This document shows, one piece after another, positions 9,947 to 21,546 of a stretch of DNA of 64,000 nucleotides (the stretch's first letter is position 1; every line of letters begins with the position of its first letter). The DNA is from Pseudooctadecabacter sp. (GTDB lineage: Bacteria; Pseudomonadota; Alphaproteobacteria; Rhodobacterales; Rhodobacteraceae), in the NCBI RefSeq assembly GCF_020627745.1, contig NZ_JAHDGE010000006.1:79428-143427 (forward strand), written 5' to 3'. A program made the translations under genes and the position numbers. The notes under the pieces were generated by a model. That model was not told the origin of the DNA. It searched no databases and worked only from the letters and a program-made list of their open reading frames with translations.

Positions 9947-10115
9947 TGGTCTATCCGGTGCAGCTGTTGGTAAGACTTATGAAATGATCCTTTGGTCTAT
10001 TCGGGCCCTCAGGACTTAGAATGGCGTGGCATGGCGTGATCGAAACCGGTGCCACTTTCAACCCCAAGGTGCCACATCTGTGGCCCGTCGCATAGGGAAA
10101 GGCGATTTTGCGCTC

Positions 10116-11870
10116 ATGATGCAAAAGGAGCCGACGAAGGCAGAACTTAAAGCAGGCCGCGCCGAACTGGTGGCGGTGCGGTCCAGATCGCGTGCCCTTT
10201 ACTGGTTTGTGGGGATTTTCAGCAGCTTCGTGAACGCGCTGATGCTGACCGGACCGCTGTATATGCTGAATGTCTATGACCGTGTGTTGGGGTCCAGATC
10301 GCTGGAGACGCTGATCGCGCTGTCCGTCATCGTGGGGTTTATGTACCTGATGATGGGCATTCTGGATTATGCCCGCGGGCGGATCATGGGGCGGATCGGG
10401 GCACAGTTTCAGACCGATCTGGATGAACGGGTGTTCAATGCGGCCCTGCGCGCCAAGGCGTCCGGCCGCGCCCCGGTCGAGGCCGAAACTGCCCAGCGCG
10501 ACCTGCAGGCTATTCAACGGGCCATCACCTCACCGGTGGCATTGGCCCCGTTCGACCTGCCGTGGGCCATTATCTTTATGGTCGGCATTTTCATTTTCCA
10601 TCCCTTTCTGGGCTATCTGGCCGTGGGCGGCGGCACCATTCTGATAACGGTGGCACTGCTGAACCAGATGACGAGCCGGAAACCCTTGGACAACGCAAAC
10701 GAGGCCACGTTCCGCGCCGAAGCCATGGGGGAGCAGTTGCGCAGCGGGGCGGACACCATTCAGGCTCTCGGGATGCGCCGCGCGGCATTCCAGCGGTGGC
10801 TTGATCTGCGCAACAAATCCCTCAAGGCAGGCATCAAGGCCGGTGATCTTGGGGGTACATATGGCAGCATCACCAAATCATTCCGGCTGTTCTTGCAATC
10901 TGCGATGCTGGGCGTCGGGGCGTATCTGGTTCTGCAGGGCGAGTTGACGCCGGGTGCCATGATCGCAGGGTCCATCCTGATGGGCCGCGCACTCGCCCCG
11001 ATCGAGCAGTTGATCAACCAGTGGGCGATACTGGAGCGTGCGCGCATCGGGTGGATCAACCTGACCCGATTGCTGGGCGCTGTTCCGGTGCCGCAGGCGC
11101 GCACGGAACTGCCCCGCCCCGCCGCCAAGATCGTGGCCGATCAGGTCACTATCCTTCCCCCCGGAGAGACAAAGGCGAGCCTGCGGATGGTGTCCTTCAA
11201 GGTTGATCCCGGTGATGCAGTCGGCGTCATCGGGCCATCGGGTGCGGGGAAATCCACCCTCGCGCGGGCACTGGCCGGGTTGTGGCATCCCGCCGGCGGG
11301 ACGATCCGGCTGGACGGGGCGTCTCTTGATCAATACGACGCGGACACGCTGGGCAGCTATGTCGGATATCTGCCGCAGACCGTGACGCTGCTGTCCGGCA
11401 CGATCCGCGACAACATCGCGCGCATGGCGACCGATCCGGATCATGCATCAGTGATCAAGGCCGCCAAAAGCGCTGCAGCGCACGACATGATCCTGCAACT
11501 GCCCGAGGGATACGATACTGTGATTGACGGGTCGGGCGGGCGTTTGTCCGGCGGTCAGGTGCAGCGCATCGGGCTGGCCCGCGCGCTTTATGGTGATCCT
11601 GTCTTTCTGATTCTGGACGAGCCGAATTCAAACCTAGACAATGAAGGGTCTATCGCTGTGAACATGGCGATCCGGATGATGCGGGCCGAAGGCCGGTCCG
11701 TGTTTGTCATGGCCCACCGTCCGGCGGCGATCGAACAGTGCAACAAACTGATGTATATTGACGGCGGTATCCTGAAGGCCTTTGGCCCCACTGAAGAGGT
11801 GAAGGCCAAAATCCTCGCCAATCGTCAGCAGATTGACAAAGGCAAAGGCAAGGGAGGAGGGGTCACATGA
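10116..11870 (+). CDS. type I secretion system permease/ATPase (PrtD-like)
   Basis: ABC TM domain plus Walker [10 protein letters not shown], signature [15 protein letters not shown], Walker B FLILDEP. Confidence 0.9.
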   Translation: MMQKEPTKAELKAGRAELVAVRSRSRALYWFVGIFSSFVNALMLTGPLYMLNVYDRVLGSRSLETLIALSVIVGFMYLMMGILDYARGRIMGRIGAQFQTDLDERVFNAALRAKASGRAPVEAETAQRDLQAIQRAITSPVALAPFDLPWAIIFMVGIFIFHPFLGYLAVGGGTILITVALLNQMTSRKPLDNANEATFRAEAMGEQLRSGADTIQALGMRRAAFQRWLDLRNKSLKAGIKAGDLGGTYGSITKSFRLFLQSAMLGVGAYLVLQGELTPGAMIAGSILMGRALAPIEQLINQWAILERARIGWINLTRLLGAVPVPQARTELPRPAAKIVADQVTILPPGETKASLRMVSFKVDPGDAVGVIGPSGAGKSTLARALAGLWHPAGGTIRLDGASLDQYDADTLGSYVGYLPQTVTLLSGTIRDNIARMATDPDHASVIKAAKSAAAHDMILQLPEGYDTVIDGSGGRLSGGQVQRIGLARALYGDPVFLILDEPNSNLDNEGSIAVNMAIRMMRAEGRSVFVMAHRPAAIEQCNKLMYIDGGILKAFGPTEEVKAKILANRQQIDKGKGKGGGVT

Positions 11871-13159
11871 AAACCGACTGGTCCGCACGACGGCCCCTGA
11901 CCCTCGGGCTGGTGGGTTTGCTGATCCTTGTGGGCGGCTTTGGCGGCTGGGCCGTGACGGCCCGCATCACCGGTGCGGTCATCGCCAGTGGCCTGATTGA
12001 GGTCGACCAGAACCGGCAGATCGTCCAGCATCCCGACGGGGGCGTGATCACGGAAATTTCGGTTGATGAAGGCGGGACCGTCGAAGCGGGGGAGCTGTTG
12101 TTGCGCCTCGATTCCCAGGATCTGGAAGCCTCTTTATCTGTCATCGAAGGGCAGTTGTTCGAAATTCTGGCCCGCAGCGCACGGTTCGAGGCAGAGCGTG
12201 ACAGCACAACGGAACTGACCTTTGATCCGCTTCTTGAAGACGGTGATCCGGACATGATTTCAGACCTCAAAGCGGGCCAGATCAACCTGTTCGAGGCGCG
12301 TCGCGAAAGTGAACAGCAGCGCACCGAGCAGCTTTTGAACCGCAAGGACCAGATCGCCGCACAGATAAACGGCGTGGAAGCACAACTGACCGCCCTTGAA
12401 ACCCAGCTTGAGCTTATCGAAGAGGAACTTTCGAACCAGCAGTCCCTGCTAGATCGCGGGCTGGCACAGGCGTCAACGATCCTGAACCTGCAACGGGAAC
12501 AGGCACGGTTGCGCGGACAGGTCGGGGAACTGATGGCCGCCATGGCCGGTGCCGCCGAACGGATCACTGAAATCGACCTTGAGATTCTGGGTCTGCAAAC
12601 CACACGTCGCGAGGAAGCGATCACGCGTTTGCGGGACTTGCAGTTCAATGAACTTGAACTGCGCGAACAGCGGGTATCTTTGGTGCGGCAGCTTGACCGT
12701 CTTGATATTCGGGCACCTGTGGGTGGCATTGTCTACGGGCTGACGGTTTTCGGCACAGGCGCTGTTATCCGACCCGCCGATCCGTTGCTGTTTATTGTCC
12801 CGCAGGACCGTCCCCTCGTCATTGCGACCCGTGTGCAACCGACCGATATTGACGCCCTGACCATCGGACAGGAGGTCAGCGTCCGGTTTTCTGCGCTGGA
12901 TCAGCGGACGACGCCGGAACTCTACGGCACCGTGGCGCTTGTCTCGGCTGATGCCTTTACGGATGACGCCACGCGCGCATCGTATTATCGGGCGGAAATC
13001 ACACTCAACGACGGAGAACTGGCCCGATTGCCGGAAACCGCGACACTGATCCCCGGCATGCCGGTGGAGGCGTTCATCCGCACCGCAGATCGCACGCCCA
13101 TGAACTACCTCGTGCGCCCCCTGACCGATTACATCGCGCGGACATTCCGCGACGGATGA
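11867..13159 (+). CDS. HlyD family type I secretion periplasmic adaptor (PrtE-like)
   Basis: Single N-terminal TM, long coiled coil, [11 protein letters not shown] and C-terminal MPVEAFI...; coupled to ABC gene. Confidence 0.9.
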   Translation: MKTDWSARRPLTLGLVGLLILVGGFGGWAVTARITGAVIASGLIEVDQNRQIVQHPDGGVITEISVDEGGTVEAGELLLRLDSQDLEASLSVIEGQLFEILARSARFEAERDSTTELTFDPLLEDGDPDMISDLKAGQINLFEARRESEQQRTEQLLNRKDQIAAQINGVEAQLTALETQLELIEEELSNQQSLLDRGLAQASTILNLQREQARLRGQVGELMAAMAGAAERITEIDLEILGLQTTRREEAITRLRDLQFNELELREQRVSLVRQLDRLDIRAPVGGIVYGLTVFGTGAVIRPADPLLFIVPQDRPLVIATRVQPTDIDALTIGQEVSVRFSALDQRTTPELYGTVALVSADAFTDDATRASYYRAEITLNDGELARLPETATLIPGMPVEAFIRTADRTPMNYLVRPLTDYIARTFRDG

Positions 13160-13215
13160 TTGCGGCGCAGGACAAGGCAGTCTAGCGTCGGCGCAAACCG
13201 ACGAAAGGAAGCGTT

Positions 13216-13677
13216 ATGTCCACCATCGAAACCCGCCTTGCCGAACTGGGCGTCACCCTGCCGGACGCGCCTGCACCGGCGGCCAACTACGTCCCTTGGG
13301 TCCGGACCGGCAACCAACTGTTCGTGTCGGGCCAGATTTCAGCGGATGCCGATGGGTTCATCACAGGAAAATTGGGCGCGGATATGGACGCCGAGGCGGG
13401 GGCGAAAGCGGCCAAAGCCTGCGCCATCAGCCTTTTGGCGCAACTCAAAGCAGGCTGCGACGGAGAGATTGACCGGCTGGTGCGGGTGGTCAAGCTTGTA
13501 GGCTTCGTCAATTCGACATCCGATTTTCACGACCAGCCAAAGGTCATCAACGGGGCCTCCGACTTTATGGTCGAAGCCTTGGGCGACAAGGGCCGCCACG
13601 CCCGCAGCGCCGTGTCCGCCGCATCGCTGCCCTTTGGCGTGGCCGTCGAAATTGAAGCCATTTTCGAAATCGCATGA
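13216..13677 (+). CDS. RidA family protein
   Basis: YjgF/RidA-like sequence (LFVSGQISADADG..., VVKLVGFVNS). Confidence 0.88.
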   Translation: MSTIETRLAELGVTLPDAPAPAANYVPWVRTGNQLFVSGQISADADGFITGKLGADMDAEAGAKAAKACAISLLAQLKAGCDGEIDRLVRVVKLVGFVNSTSDFHDQPKVINGASDFMVEALGDKGRHARSAVSAASLPFGVAVEIEAIFEIA

Positions 13678-14417
13678 CCCTGCCCCGAAGCTTTCTGAAA
13701 CGGCCCATCGCCCATCGCGCCCTGCATGACGGCCAATGGGCGGAAAATTCCCTTGAGGCCGTGCGGGCCGCCGTTGCCAGCGGGTACGGGATAGAGGTCG
13801 ATATCCAGCCGTCGGCGGACGGGGTGCCGATGGTGTTTCATGACTACGACATGGCCCGTCTGACGGGACAGTCCGGCCCGGTCGCGGGCAAGACCGCAGC
13901 CCAACTTGGCACCATTGCCTTAACCGGTGGCGGCACCATTCCGACCCTCCAACAGGTTCTGGCGGAGGTCGCGGGCGCCGTTCCCCTGCTAATTGAAATC
14001 AAGGATCAGGACGGGGGCCTTGGCCCTGCCGTAGGACCCTTGGAAGAAGCGGTTTGCGCTGTTCTTGATGGATACAACGGGGATGCGGCGCTGATGTCGT
14101 TCAATCCGCATTCCGTGGCTGCCTGCGCGCAATATGCGCCTGACATCCCACGTGGACTGACGACCTGCCCCTATCCCGCGGAAGACTGGCCGACCGTTCC
14201 TGCCAAGGTCCGGCACGAACAGGCGGCCATTCCGGATTTCGACCGCGTGGGGGCCTGTTTTATCAGCCACCAGCAGGATGATCTGAATTCGCCCCATGTG
14301 GCACAGTTGCGGGCGCGCGATGTGCCGATCCTGTGCTGGACGATCCGGTCCAGACAGATGGAGGCGGAGGCCCGCAAGATCGCGGATAACATCACTTTCG
14401 AAGGTTACCGTGCTTGA
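13674..14417 (+). CDS. glycerophosphodiester phosphodiesterase family protein
   Basis: IAHRALHDGQWAENSLEA and EVDIQPSADGVPMVFHDYD motifs. Confidence 0.9.
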   Translation: MTLPRSFLKRPIAHRALHDGQWAENSLEAVRAAVASGYGIEVDIQPSADGVPMVFHDYDMARLTGQSGPVAGKTAAQLGTIALTGGGTIPTLQQVLAEVAGAVPLLIEIKDQDGGLGPAVGPLEEAVCAVLDGYNGDAALMSFNPHSVAACAQYAPDIPRGLTTCPYPAEDWPTVPAKVRHEQAAIPDFDRVGACFISHQQDDLNSPHVAQLRARDVPILCWTIRSRQMEAEARKIADNITFEGYRA

Positions 14418-14447
14418 ACTTGCGCGCGCCTGCGCCACCTGAAGGAT

Positions 14448-15632
14448 ATGGACGGCAGCGCAATCGAAATCACCACGCACACGACCCTTGGCCGGATTGA
14501 CGCCGCCGAATGGGATGCCTGCGCCTGTCCGGAGGCAGGCGAGGGACGCGCCATTGATCCTTTCACGACCTACCGGTTCCTCAAGGCGCTTGAAGACAGT
14601 GGCAGCGTGGGCGCGGGCACCGGTTGGGACCCGCACTATCTGGCCGCACGGCAAGACGGTCAGCTGATCGCGGTGGCCCCCCTATATGGTAAATCCCACA
14701 GTCAGGGCGAATATATGTTCGACCATAACTTCGCCCATGCGTTTGAACGCTCGGGCGGGCGGTACTACCCCAAATTGCAGATTGCCGTGCCATTTACGCC
14801 CGCAACAGGGCGCCGTTTTCTGACCCGACCGGGGTATGAAAGCATCGGTATGGGGGCCTTGGTGCAGGGGGCTGTACAGATTGCATCTGACAATGATCTG
14901 TCATCATTGCACGCCACCTTTTGCACCGAAGGTGAAGCATTGGCAGGCGCGGAAATGGGCCTGCTGCACCGCACGTCGCAACAGTACCATTGGGCAAATG
15001 ACGGCTACGCAGATTGGGACGGATTTCTGACCGCGCTGTCGTCGCGCAAAAGAAAAACCCTGCGCAAGGAACGTGCCACGGCGCAGGACTTCGGCGGGGA
15101 AATCGTGCAACTGACCGGTGATCAGATTGAACCACACCACTGGGATGCCTTTTGGACGTTCTATCAAGACACCGGCGCGCGCAAATGGGGGCAGCCCTAT
15201 CTGACGCGGCGGTTCTTCGACATCGCGCAAGACACCCTGCGCGATGACATGCTGTTGGTGTTCGCCATGCGCGACGGCGTGCCCGTGGCAGGCGCGCTGA
15301 ACTTTATCGGACGTGACACGCTCTATGGCCGCTATTGGGGCTGTTCAGAACACCACCCCTGCCTGCATTTCGAGGTCTGCTATTATCAGGCCATCGACTA
15401 CGCCATTGCCCACGACATGGCGCGCGTCGAAGCGGGCGCGCAGGGCGAACATAAACTCGCGCGTGGCTATCTGCCTGTCACAACCCATTCGCTGCATTGG
15501 TTCAGCGATGCAGGGTTCCGTGGTGCCGTGGCGGATTACCTCAAGGCCGAGCGCGCGGCCATTGACGAAGAAATCGAGGTCCTGACATCTTATGGACCGT
15601 TCAAGAAAATCGACGTGGAGGAACAGCAATGA
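14448..15632 (+). CDS. FemAB/GNAT-like N-acyltransferase family protein (DUF482-like)
   Basis: Sequence pattern typical of the family ([12 protein letters not shown]..., [30 protein letters not shown]). Confidence 0.8.
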   Translation: MDGSAIEITTHTTLGRIDAAEWDACACPEAGEGRAIDPFTTYRFLKALEDSGSVGAGTGWDPHYLAARQDGQLIAVAPLYGKSHSQGEYMFDHNFAHAFERSGGRYYPKLQIAVPFTPATGRRFLTRPGYESIGMGALVQGAVQIASDNDLSSLHATFCTEGEALAGAEMGLLHRTSQQYHWANDGYADWDGFLTALSSRKRKTLRKERATAQDFGGEIVQLTGDQIEPHHWDAFWTFYQDTGARKWGQPYLTRRFFDIAQDTLRDDMLLVFAMRDGVPVAGALNFIGRDTLYGRYWGCSEHHPCLHFEVCYYQAIDYAIAHDMARVEAGAQGEHKLARGYLPVTTHSLHWFSDAGFRGAVADYLKAERAAIDEEIEVLTSYGPFKKIDVEEQQ

Positions 15633-15913
15633 GCGACCCATTGGACCAAGCAGGCAAAGACGCTTTGACCGCAGCAGGTTGGGAGGTTGGGGAAACCTCC
15701 GCCAAAAAAACCTTCACCTTCGGCAATTTCATCGAGGCCTTTGGCTGGATGACGTCCGCCGCGATTGTGGCCGAAAAACTGAACCACCATCCGGAGTGGT
15801 TCAATGTCTACAAAACCGTCGAGGTAAAGTTGACAACCCACGACACAGGCGGGTTGTCAGATCTTGATTTGAAGCTGGCCCAGAAAATGGACGCGCTTGC
15901 AGGCGGCGCTTAG
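15629..15913 (+). CDS. phhB: 4a-hydroxytetrahydrobiopterin dehydratase
   Basis: [33 protein letters not shown] motif. Confidence 0.93.
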   Translation: MSDPLDQAGKDALTAAGWEVGETSAKKTFTFGNFIEAFGWMTSAAIVAEKLNHHPEWFNVYKTVEVKLTTHDTGGLSDLDLKLAQKMDALAGGA

Positions 15914-16401
15914 CCCATATCGTCCAGCAGACCTTCGCCAGCCGAGATACCGCATTCACCGGGGCTGTCTTCGACGTTCAGCACCTTCACTTCGCCATCC
16001 ATAACCAGCATCGCATAGCGTTTTGACCGGTTGATCAGGCCCGCAGGCGGGGCCGTGAAATCCATGCCCAGCGCTTTGGTGAATTCGGCAGCGGCATCCC
16101 CGACCATGGTGATGCCTGCGTCGGTGGCACCTGTGGCCTCTCCCCAGTTGCTCATCACGAAGGGGTCATTGACGGACACGCAGATGATTTCCTCAACACC
16201 GCGGTCCTTGAACTGGTCCTGGGTGCGGATGAAAGACGGGACATGGGCCGTGGTGCAAACGCCGGTGTAGGCACCTGGCACCGCGAAAATGACGACGTTG
16301 CGGCCTTCGGTCAGCGTCGACACAGAAACCTGTTCCGGCCCCTCATCGCCCATCTTTACCAGCATCGCATCGGGAAGTTTGTCACCCACTGAAATCGTCA
16401 T
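15910..16401 (-). CDS. peroxiredoxin (Prx5-like)
   Basis: [16 protein letters not shown] active-site motif; start [12 protein letters not shown]. Confidence 0.93.
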   Translation of the reverse strand: MTISVGDKLPDAMLVKMGDEGPEQVSVSTLTEGRNVVIFAVPGAYTGVCTTAHVPSFIRTQDQFKDRGVEEIICVSVNDPFVMSNWGEATGATDAGITMVGDAAAEFTKALGMDFTAPPAGLINRSKRYAMLVMDGEVKVLNVEDSPGECGISAGEGLLDDMG

Positions 16402-16482
16402 TCGCAGCCCCTTTCGGCATTTGCATCTGTATCGCCCCACCATATAGGGTCCAGCGTGGCGGGAACCAGACAGGAACGTATC

Positions 16483-17691
16483 ATGGGCCATATTGTTGTG
16501 ATCGGGGCCGGACAGGCCGGTGCGTCGTTGGTCGGGAAATTGCGCACCGAAGGGTATGACGGCGACATCACCCTATTGGGGGCTGAAGACGGCCCCCCCT
16601 ACCAACGCCCTGCGCTGTCCAAAGCATACCTTCTGGGTGAGATGGAGCGTGAGCGCCTCTTTCTGCGGCCCCGTGACTGGTATGATGGCAACGACATTGA
16701 CCTTCGCACCGGCACCCGCGCTGTCGCGGTGGATGGCACTGCAAGGACCGTTACGCTGGAGGGGGATGAGGTGCTGCATTACGATCAGCTGGCCTTTACC
16801 ACCGGGTCACACCCGCGCCTGCTGCCCGATGCCATTGGCGGCAATCTGGACGGTGTTTATCAGGTGCGCAATCTGGCGGATGCGGATGCAATGATGCCCG
16901 AATTTGTTGCAGGCCGCAGGCTGTTGATTATCGGGGGCGGCTATATCGGGCTTGAGGCTGCGGCGGTCGCGGCCAAGCTGGGCCTGCAGGTGGTGCTGGT
17001 GGAAATGGCGGACCGCATTTTGCAACGTGTCGCAGCGCCCCAAACCTCGGACTATTTCCGCGACCTGCACGCAGCCCACGGCGTCGACATTCGCGAAGGC
17101 ACGGGGCTGGACCGGCTGACGGGCGAGGACCGCGTGACCGGCGCGGTTTTGTCAGATGGCTCCACGCTGGACGTGGATTTCGCCATCGTCGGCGTGGGCA
17201 TTTACCCCGCGACCGCCTTGGCCGAAGGCGCGGGCGTGGCCTGTGACAACGGCATCCAGACAAATATTTACGGCCAGACCAGCGTGCCCGGCATCTGGGC
17301 CGCAGGTGATTGCGCCACGCTGGATTGGTACGGGCAACAGATCCGTCTCGAAAGCGTCGGCAACGCCATTGATCAGGCCGAATGCGTGGCGCGCAACATG
17401 CTGGGGGCGGATGTGCCCTACGCCCCGAAACCGTGGTTCTGGTCGGATCAATACGACATCAAACTGCAGATCGCGGGGCTGAACCTCGGCTACGACGATG
17501 TGGTCGTGCGCCAGACCGGCGACGCGCAATCCCATTGGTATTTCCGTGGCGATCAGTTGCTGGCCGTGGACGCCATGAACGACCCGCGCAATTACATGAT
17601 CGGAAAGCGGTTGATCGAGGCCGGGAAATCCCCCGCCAAACCGCTGATCCAAGACCCCGAGACGGACATGAAAGCCCTGTTGCGCCCATGA
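16483..17691 (+). CDS. NAD(P)/FAD-dependent ferredoxin reductase
   Basis: IGAGQAGASLVGKLR, GGGYIGLEAAAVAAKLG, GIWAAGDCA motifs. Confidence 0.9.
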   Translation: MGHIVVIGAGQAGASLVGKLRTEGYDGDITLLGAEDGPPYQRPALSKAYLLGEMERERLFLRPRDWYDGNDIDLRTGTRAVAVDGTARTVTLEGDEVLHYDQLAFTTGSHPRLLPDAIGGNLDGVYQVRNLADADAMMPEFVAGRRLLIIGGGYIGLEAAAVAAKLGLQVVLVEMADRILQRVAAPQTSDYFRDLHAAHGVDIREGTGLDRLTGEDRVTGAVLSDGSTLDVDFAIVGVGIYPATALAEGAGVACDNGIQTNIYGQTSVPGIWAAGDCATLDWYGQQIRLESVGNAIDQAECVARNMLGADVPYAPKPWFWSDQYDIKLQIAGLNLGYDDVVVRQTGDAQSHWYFRGDQLLAVDAMNDPRNYMIGKRLIEAGKSPAKPLIQDPETDMKALLRP

Positions 17692-18233
17692 GGATCATCG
17701 CCGGTCAGCATCGCGGTTTGACGCTGGCCTCGGTTGGCAAAGGGGATGCAGCGGCCCACCTGCGGCCCACGCCCGACCGCGTGCGCGAAAGTCTGTTCAA
17801 CGTGCTGATGGGCCATGGATTGCCCCAAGGCGCGCGGGTGCTGGACTTGTTCGCAGGCACCGGTGCGTTGGGATTGGAGGCGCTGTCGCGTGGCGCCACC
17901 CACTGCACCTTCGTCGACAACGGCCGCACCGCACAAAAACTGATCCGCGAAAACATTGCCAAGACGCGCCGCGAAGACGACGCCACCCTTCTGACCTGTG
18001 CGGCGGACAAGCTACCAGCGGCACCCGCGCCTTGCGATCTGGTGTTTCTCGATCCGCCCTACGGCAAGGGGCTGGCCGCCAACGCCGTAACGTCCGCCAA
18101 GGCCGGCGGCTGGCTGGCCTCTGATGCGTTGATTGTGGTGGAAGACAATGCGCCGCAGCCGCTGGCGGGCTTTGTTCAGGTGGATTTGCGCCGCTACGGC
18201 GACACCTACATCACCCTCATGGCCGCGCCCTGA
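17688..18233 (+). CDS. rsmD: 16S rRNA (guanine966-N2)-methyltransferase
   Basis: MRIIAGQHRG, RPTPDRVRESLFN, DLFAGTGALGLEALSRGA, LDPPYGKG. Confidence 0.93.
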   Translation: MRIIAGQHRGLTLASVGKGDAAAHLRPTPDRVRESLFNVLMGHGLPQGARVLDLFAGTGALGLEALSRGATHCTFVDNGRTAQKLIRENIAKTRREDDATLLTCAADKLPAAPAPCDLVFLDPPYGKGLAANAVTSAKAGGWLASDALIVVEDNAPQPLAGFVQVDLRRYGDTYITLMAAP

Positions 18234-18269
18234 TTTTGCAATAACGCGCGCCTGTGCTAACGTTCGGGG

Positions 18270-18452
18270 ATGAGCACCTTTTCCGACATCACCGACAGCC
18301 ACCACGTCCGGCGGGAGGCACATATCCCCCTGCCAGCGCCGCAGCCTTTCGGCTTGCCGGTGTTGATCAGCGATTGCAGCACGTCATTGTGCGGGCAAAC
18401 GGTGCTGTCCTTGCTCTGGCAACGCTTTGATCAGGACGACCGGCCCGATTAG
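18270..18452 (+). CDS. small hypothetical protein (60 aa)
   Basis: Small ORF between rsmD and map with DCSTSLCGQ motif; no strong RBS. Confidence 0.45.
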   Translation: MSTFSDITDSHHVRREAHIPLPAPQPFGLPVLISDCSTSLCGQTVLSLLWQRFDQDDRPD

Positions 18453-19267
18453 GTCATTTTGTAGGTCGGGTGGAACATGCCCTTGGGCGACAGCGTAAAG
18501 ATATCCGCGCCGCCCGAGGTAATCCCGATGGAATGTTCAAACTGCGCCGACAGGGATTTGTCCCGCGTCACAGCAGTCCAGTCGTCAGCGAGGATTTTGG
18601 TTTCAGGCCTGCCAAGATTCACCATCGGTTCGATGGTGAAGAACATGCCTTCCTCCAGCACGGGGCCCGTGCCCGCACGCCCGTAGTGCAACACGTTAGG
18701 CGGCGCATGAAACACCAGTCCCAGCCCGTGCCCGCAAAAATCGCGCACAACAGACATGCGCTGCGCCTCGACGTAAGATTGGATCGCATGGCCGATGTCA
18801 CCAAAGGTATTGCCGGGTTTGGCGGCTTCGATCCCCAACATCAGGGCGTCGTGGGTCACCTGCATCAGACGTTCGGCCTTTCGGTTTGGCTTGCCGCCTG
18901 CCACATACATCCGGCTGGTGTCCCCGAACCAGCCGTCAACAATCACGGTCACGTCGATATTCAGAATGTCGCCGGATTTCAGCTTTTTGTCGGACGGAAT
19001 GCCGTGACACACCACGTGATTGATCGAAATGCAGCTGGCATGTTGATACCCTTTGTAACCGATCGTGGCAGAGGTCGCACCGGCGTCGGTCACCCAGTCT
19101 GTGATCAACTGATCCAGATGGCCGGTCGTGACACCCGGTTCCACATGCTCGGCTATCCGGTCCAGAATTTCGGCAGCCAAACGCCCTGCTGCGTGCATGC
19201 CTGCAAAATCGCTCGGGTCGTACAGTCGAATGCCATCCTTGGTCAGGCGCGCTTTGTTGGTGCTCAC
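18449..19267 (-). CDS. map: type I methionine aminopeptidase
   Basis: SCISINHVVCHGIPSDKKLKSGDILNIDVTV, GHGLGLVFHAPP; probable GTG start preceded by AGGA. Confidence 0.93.
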   Translation of the reverse strand: MSTNKARLTKDGIRLYDPSDFAGMHAAGRLAAEILDRIAEHVEPGVTTGHLDQLITDWVTDAGATSATIGYKGYQHASCISINHVVCHGIPSDKKLKSGDILNIDVTVIVDGWFGDTSRMYVAGGKPNRKAERLMQVTHDALMLGIEAAKPGNTFGDIGHAIQSYVEAQRMSVVRDFCGHGLGLVFHAPPNVLHYGRAGTGPVLEEGMFFTIEPMVNLGRPETKILADDWTAVTRDKSLSAQFEHSIGITSGGADIFTLSPKGMFHPTYKMT

Positions 19268-19330
19268 GTGTTCAATCCTTCTCACTCGCCCTTCAGATAA
19301 GACATCGCGGGGCGGTTCTAAACCCCCTGC

Positions 19331-19364
19331 CTTCATCTTGGCCCATACAACTCCCCCCGGAGGG
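19331..19364 (-). repeat. Dispersed intergenic repeat, copy A
   Basis: cttcatcttggcccatacaactccccccggaggg; near-identical to copy B at 34379. Confidence 0.65.
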
Positions 19365-19368
19365 TCGA

Positions 19369-20064
19369 TCAGCCAAAGGCGACAGGCCGCCGCAACGCCA
19401 CACCCTCGGGCGTTACGTCGCAATCAAAGCACATGACCTCAACGCCTGCGGCTGTGGCGGCTGCAAACGCCGCCGCATAGGCGGGGTCAATGTCGGCGGC
19501 CACCGCCACGCGGTCACAATCGCCGCGCTGGATCAGGAACAGCAAAACCGCGCGGTGGCCTTCGGCGACCATGGCCGCCAGATCACCCAGATGCTTGGCC
19601 CCGCGTGCGGTGACAGAATCAGGGAATTCGGCAAGACCGCTTTGGCGCATCAAGGTCACGGATTTGACCTCCAGATAACAATCGCGGCGGCCCGCACCGG
19701 ACAGCAGAAAATCCACACGACTTTTGTCGCGGTATTTCACTTCCGGCCGGAGGGTGTCGTAACCGTCGAGGTCCGTCAGTCCTGACGCCAAAGCCTCGGC
19801 CACGATGCCATTGGCGGCCCCTGTGTCGATGCCCACCAGTGCGCCATCCGCCTCAACAATGCGCCACCCCCAATCCAGCTTTTTGCGGGGGTCGTTGTTC
19901 CCCTCCAGCCAGACACGCAACCCTTCGTCTTTCAGGCCCATCATGGACCCGGGGTTGGGGCAATGGGCCTTTACAACCCGCCCGTCTTCCAATTCCACAT
20001 CACACAAAAACCGCATGTAACGGCGGATCAGACGACCGGACACAAGGGGAGTGGCAAAGCGCAT
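19369..20064 (-). CDS. sfsA: DNA/RNA nuclease SfsA
   Basis: RYMRFLCDVELEDGRVVKAHCPNPGSM, ECYLEVKSVTL-like region, PDSVTARGAKHL. Confidence 0.93.
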   Translation of the reverse strand: MRFATPLVSGRLIRRYMRFLCDVELEDGRVVKAHCPNPGSMMGLKDEGLRVWLEGNNDPRKKLDWGWRIVEADGALVGIDTGAANGIVAEALASGLTDLDGYDTLRPEVKYRDKSRVDFLLSGAGRRDCYLEVKSVTLMRQSGLAEFPDSVTARGAKHLGDLAAMVAEGHRAVLLFLIQRGDCDRVAVAADIDPAYAAAFAAATAAGVEVMCFDCDVTPEGVALRRPVAFG

Positions 20065-20103
20065 ATTCGCCCCATATACCATCAGACAGGACAGGAGAAT
20101 ACC

Positions 20104-20829
20104 ATGCCAAACCCAACCGCTGCGATGCTTGTGATCGGCGACGAAATCCTTTCAGGCCGGACCCGCGACGCGAATATGCATCATTTGGCAAACGAGCTGA
20201 CGGCCCATGGTATCGACCTGAAGGAAGTGCGCGTGGTCAGTGATGACGCCGCCGCAATCATCGCCGCCGTGCAGGCCCTGTCGACGGGGTATGACAGCGT
20301 GTTCACTTCTGGCGGGATCGGCCCCACCCATGATGACATCACCGCCGATTGCATCGCTGAGGCCTTTGGCGACACCATCGACATCCGCGATGATGCGCGT
20401 GCTTTGTTGCAGGCCCACTATGACCGTGATGGCAAAGAATTTAACGCCGCCCGTCAACGCATGGCGCGCATTCCGGCCTCGGCCACGTTGATCGACAATC
20501 CGGTGTCCGTGGCGCCTGGGTTTACGGTGCGCAATGTGCATGTGATGGCAGGCGTGCCGTCGGTGTTCCGCGCCATGGTGGCGTCGGTTCTGCCGACCTT
20601 GACGGGGGGCGCGCCACTGATTTCGGAAACGCTGCGTGTGGATCGCGGTGAGGGCGATATCGCAGGCCCCTTGGGGGAGGTTGACGCCATGTACCCCGAT
20701 TTGTCGCTGGGCTCCTACCCGTTCCAAAGCGGCACGGGACAGTATGGCGCGAACATCGTGATCCGTGGGCAGGACCGCGCCCGGATTGATGCGGCCCTGG
20801 CCGATTTGCGGGCCGCGTTTCCCGAATGA
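20104..20829 (+). CDS. competence/damage-inducible protein A (molybdopterin-binding domain)
   Basis: IGDEILSGRTRDANMHHLAN, TSGGIGPTHDDIT. Confidence 0.9.
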   Translation: MPNPTAAMLVIGDEILSGRTRDANMHHLANELTAHGIDLKEVRVVSDDAAAIIAAVQALSTGYDSVFTSGGIGPTHDDITADCIAEAFGDTIDIRDDARALLQAHYDRDGKEFNAARQRMARIPASATLIDNPVSVAPGFTVRNVHVMAGVPSVFRAMVASVLPTLTGGAPLISETLRVDRGEGDIAGPLGEVDAMYPDLSLGSYPFQSGTGQYGANIVIRGQDRARIDAALADLRAAFPE

Positions 20830-21545
20830 CGCCTGAGGCCCTGACCGCGCTGATTGATGCCACTTGGCCCGCCAAATCCATGACGGACGTGGCAGGCTGG
20901 ACCATCCGTGAGGGCGCGGGCGGCGGCAGTCGCGTGTCGGCGGCCACGGCGACGCCCACGGCCAAGATCAACGAACGCGGACAAGCGGAAGCCTCCATGC
21001 GCGCCTTGGGGCAACGCCCGTTGTTCATGGTCCGCCACGGCGAAGACGCGCTGGATGCCGCGCTTGAGGCCGATGGCTATGCCATCAAGGACCCCGTCAC
21101 ATATTACACCGCCCCGACTGCGACATTGGCCGCGGAACGCCCCCCGGCTGTCACCTGTTTTCAGGTCTGGCCCCCGCTGGCCACGCAGGCCGAGATTTGG
21201 GACGCAGGCGGTGTTGATGACGCGCGGCTGGCCGTGATGGCCCGTGCCGCTGGCCCGAAGACATGCGTGTTGGGTCGCATCCACGACACGCCCGCAGGCA
21301 CGGCCTTTGCCGCGATCCATGACGGCACCGCCATGCTTCACGCGATTGAAACCGCCCACGCCTTTCGCCGCAACGGGCTTGCCCGCCACATGATCCGCGC
21401 CTTGGCGTTCTGGGCGCAGGACCACGAAGCTGCCCAGATTGCGCTGTTGGTGACAAAGGCCAATGTGGGGGCAAATGCCCTCTACACTTCCCTCGGCATG
21501 ACCCCTGTGGGAGGATACCACTACCGCATCCACCCGGAGGCCTGA
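20826..21545 (+). CDS. GNAT family N-acetyltransferase
   Basis: C-terminal AHAFRRNGLARHMIRAL...NVGANALYTSLGM acetyl-CoA-binding motif. Confidence 0.88.
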   Translation: MTPEALTALIDATWPAKSMTDVAGWTIREGAGGGSRVSAATATPTAKINERGQAEASMRALGQRPLFMVRHGEDALDAALEADGYAIKDPVTYYTAPTATLAAERPPAVTCFQVWPPLATQAEIWDAGGVDDARLAVMARAAGPKTCVLGRIHDTPAGTAFAAIHDGTAMLHAIETAHAFRRNGLARHMIRALAFWAQDHEAAQIALLVTKANVGANALYTSLGMTPVGGYHYRIHPEA

Positions 21546-21546
21546 G

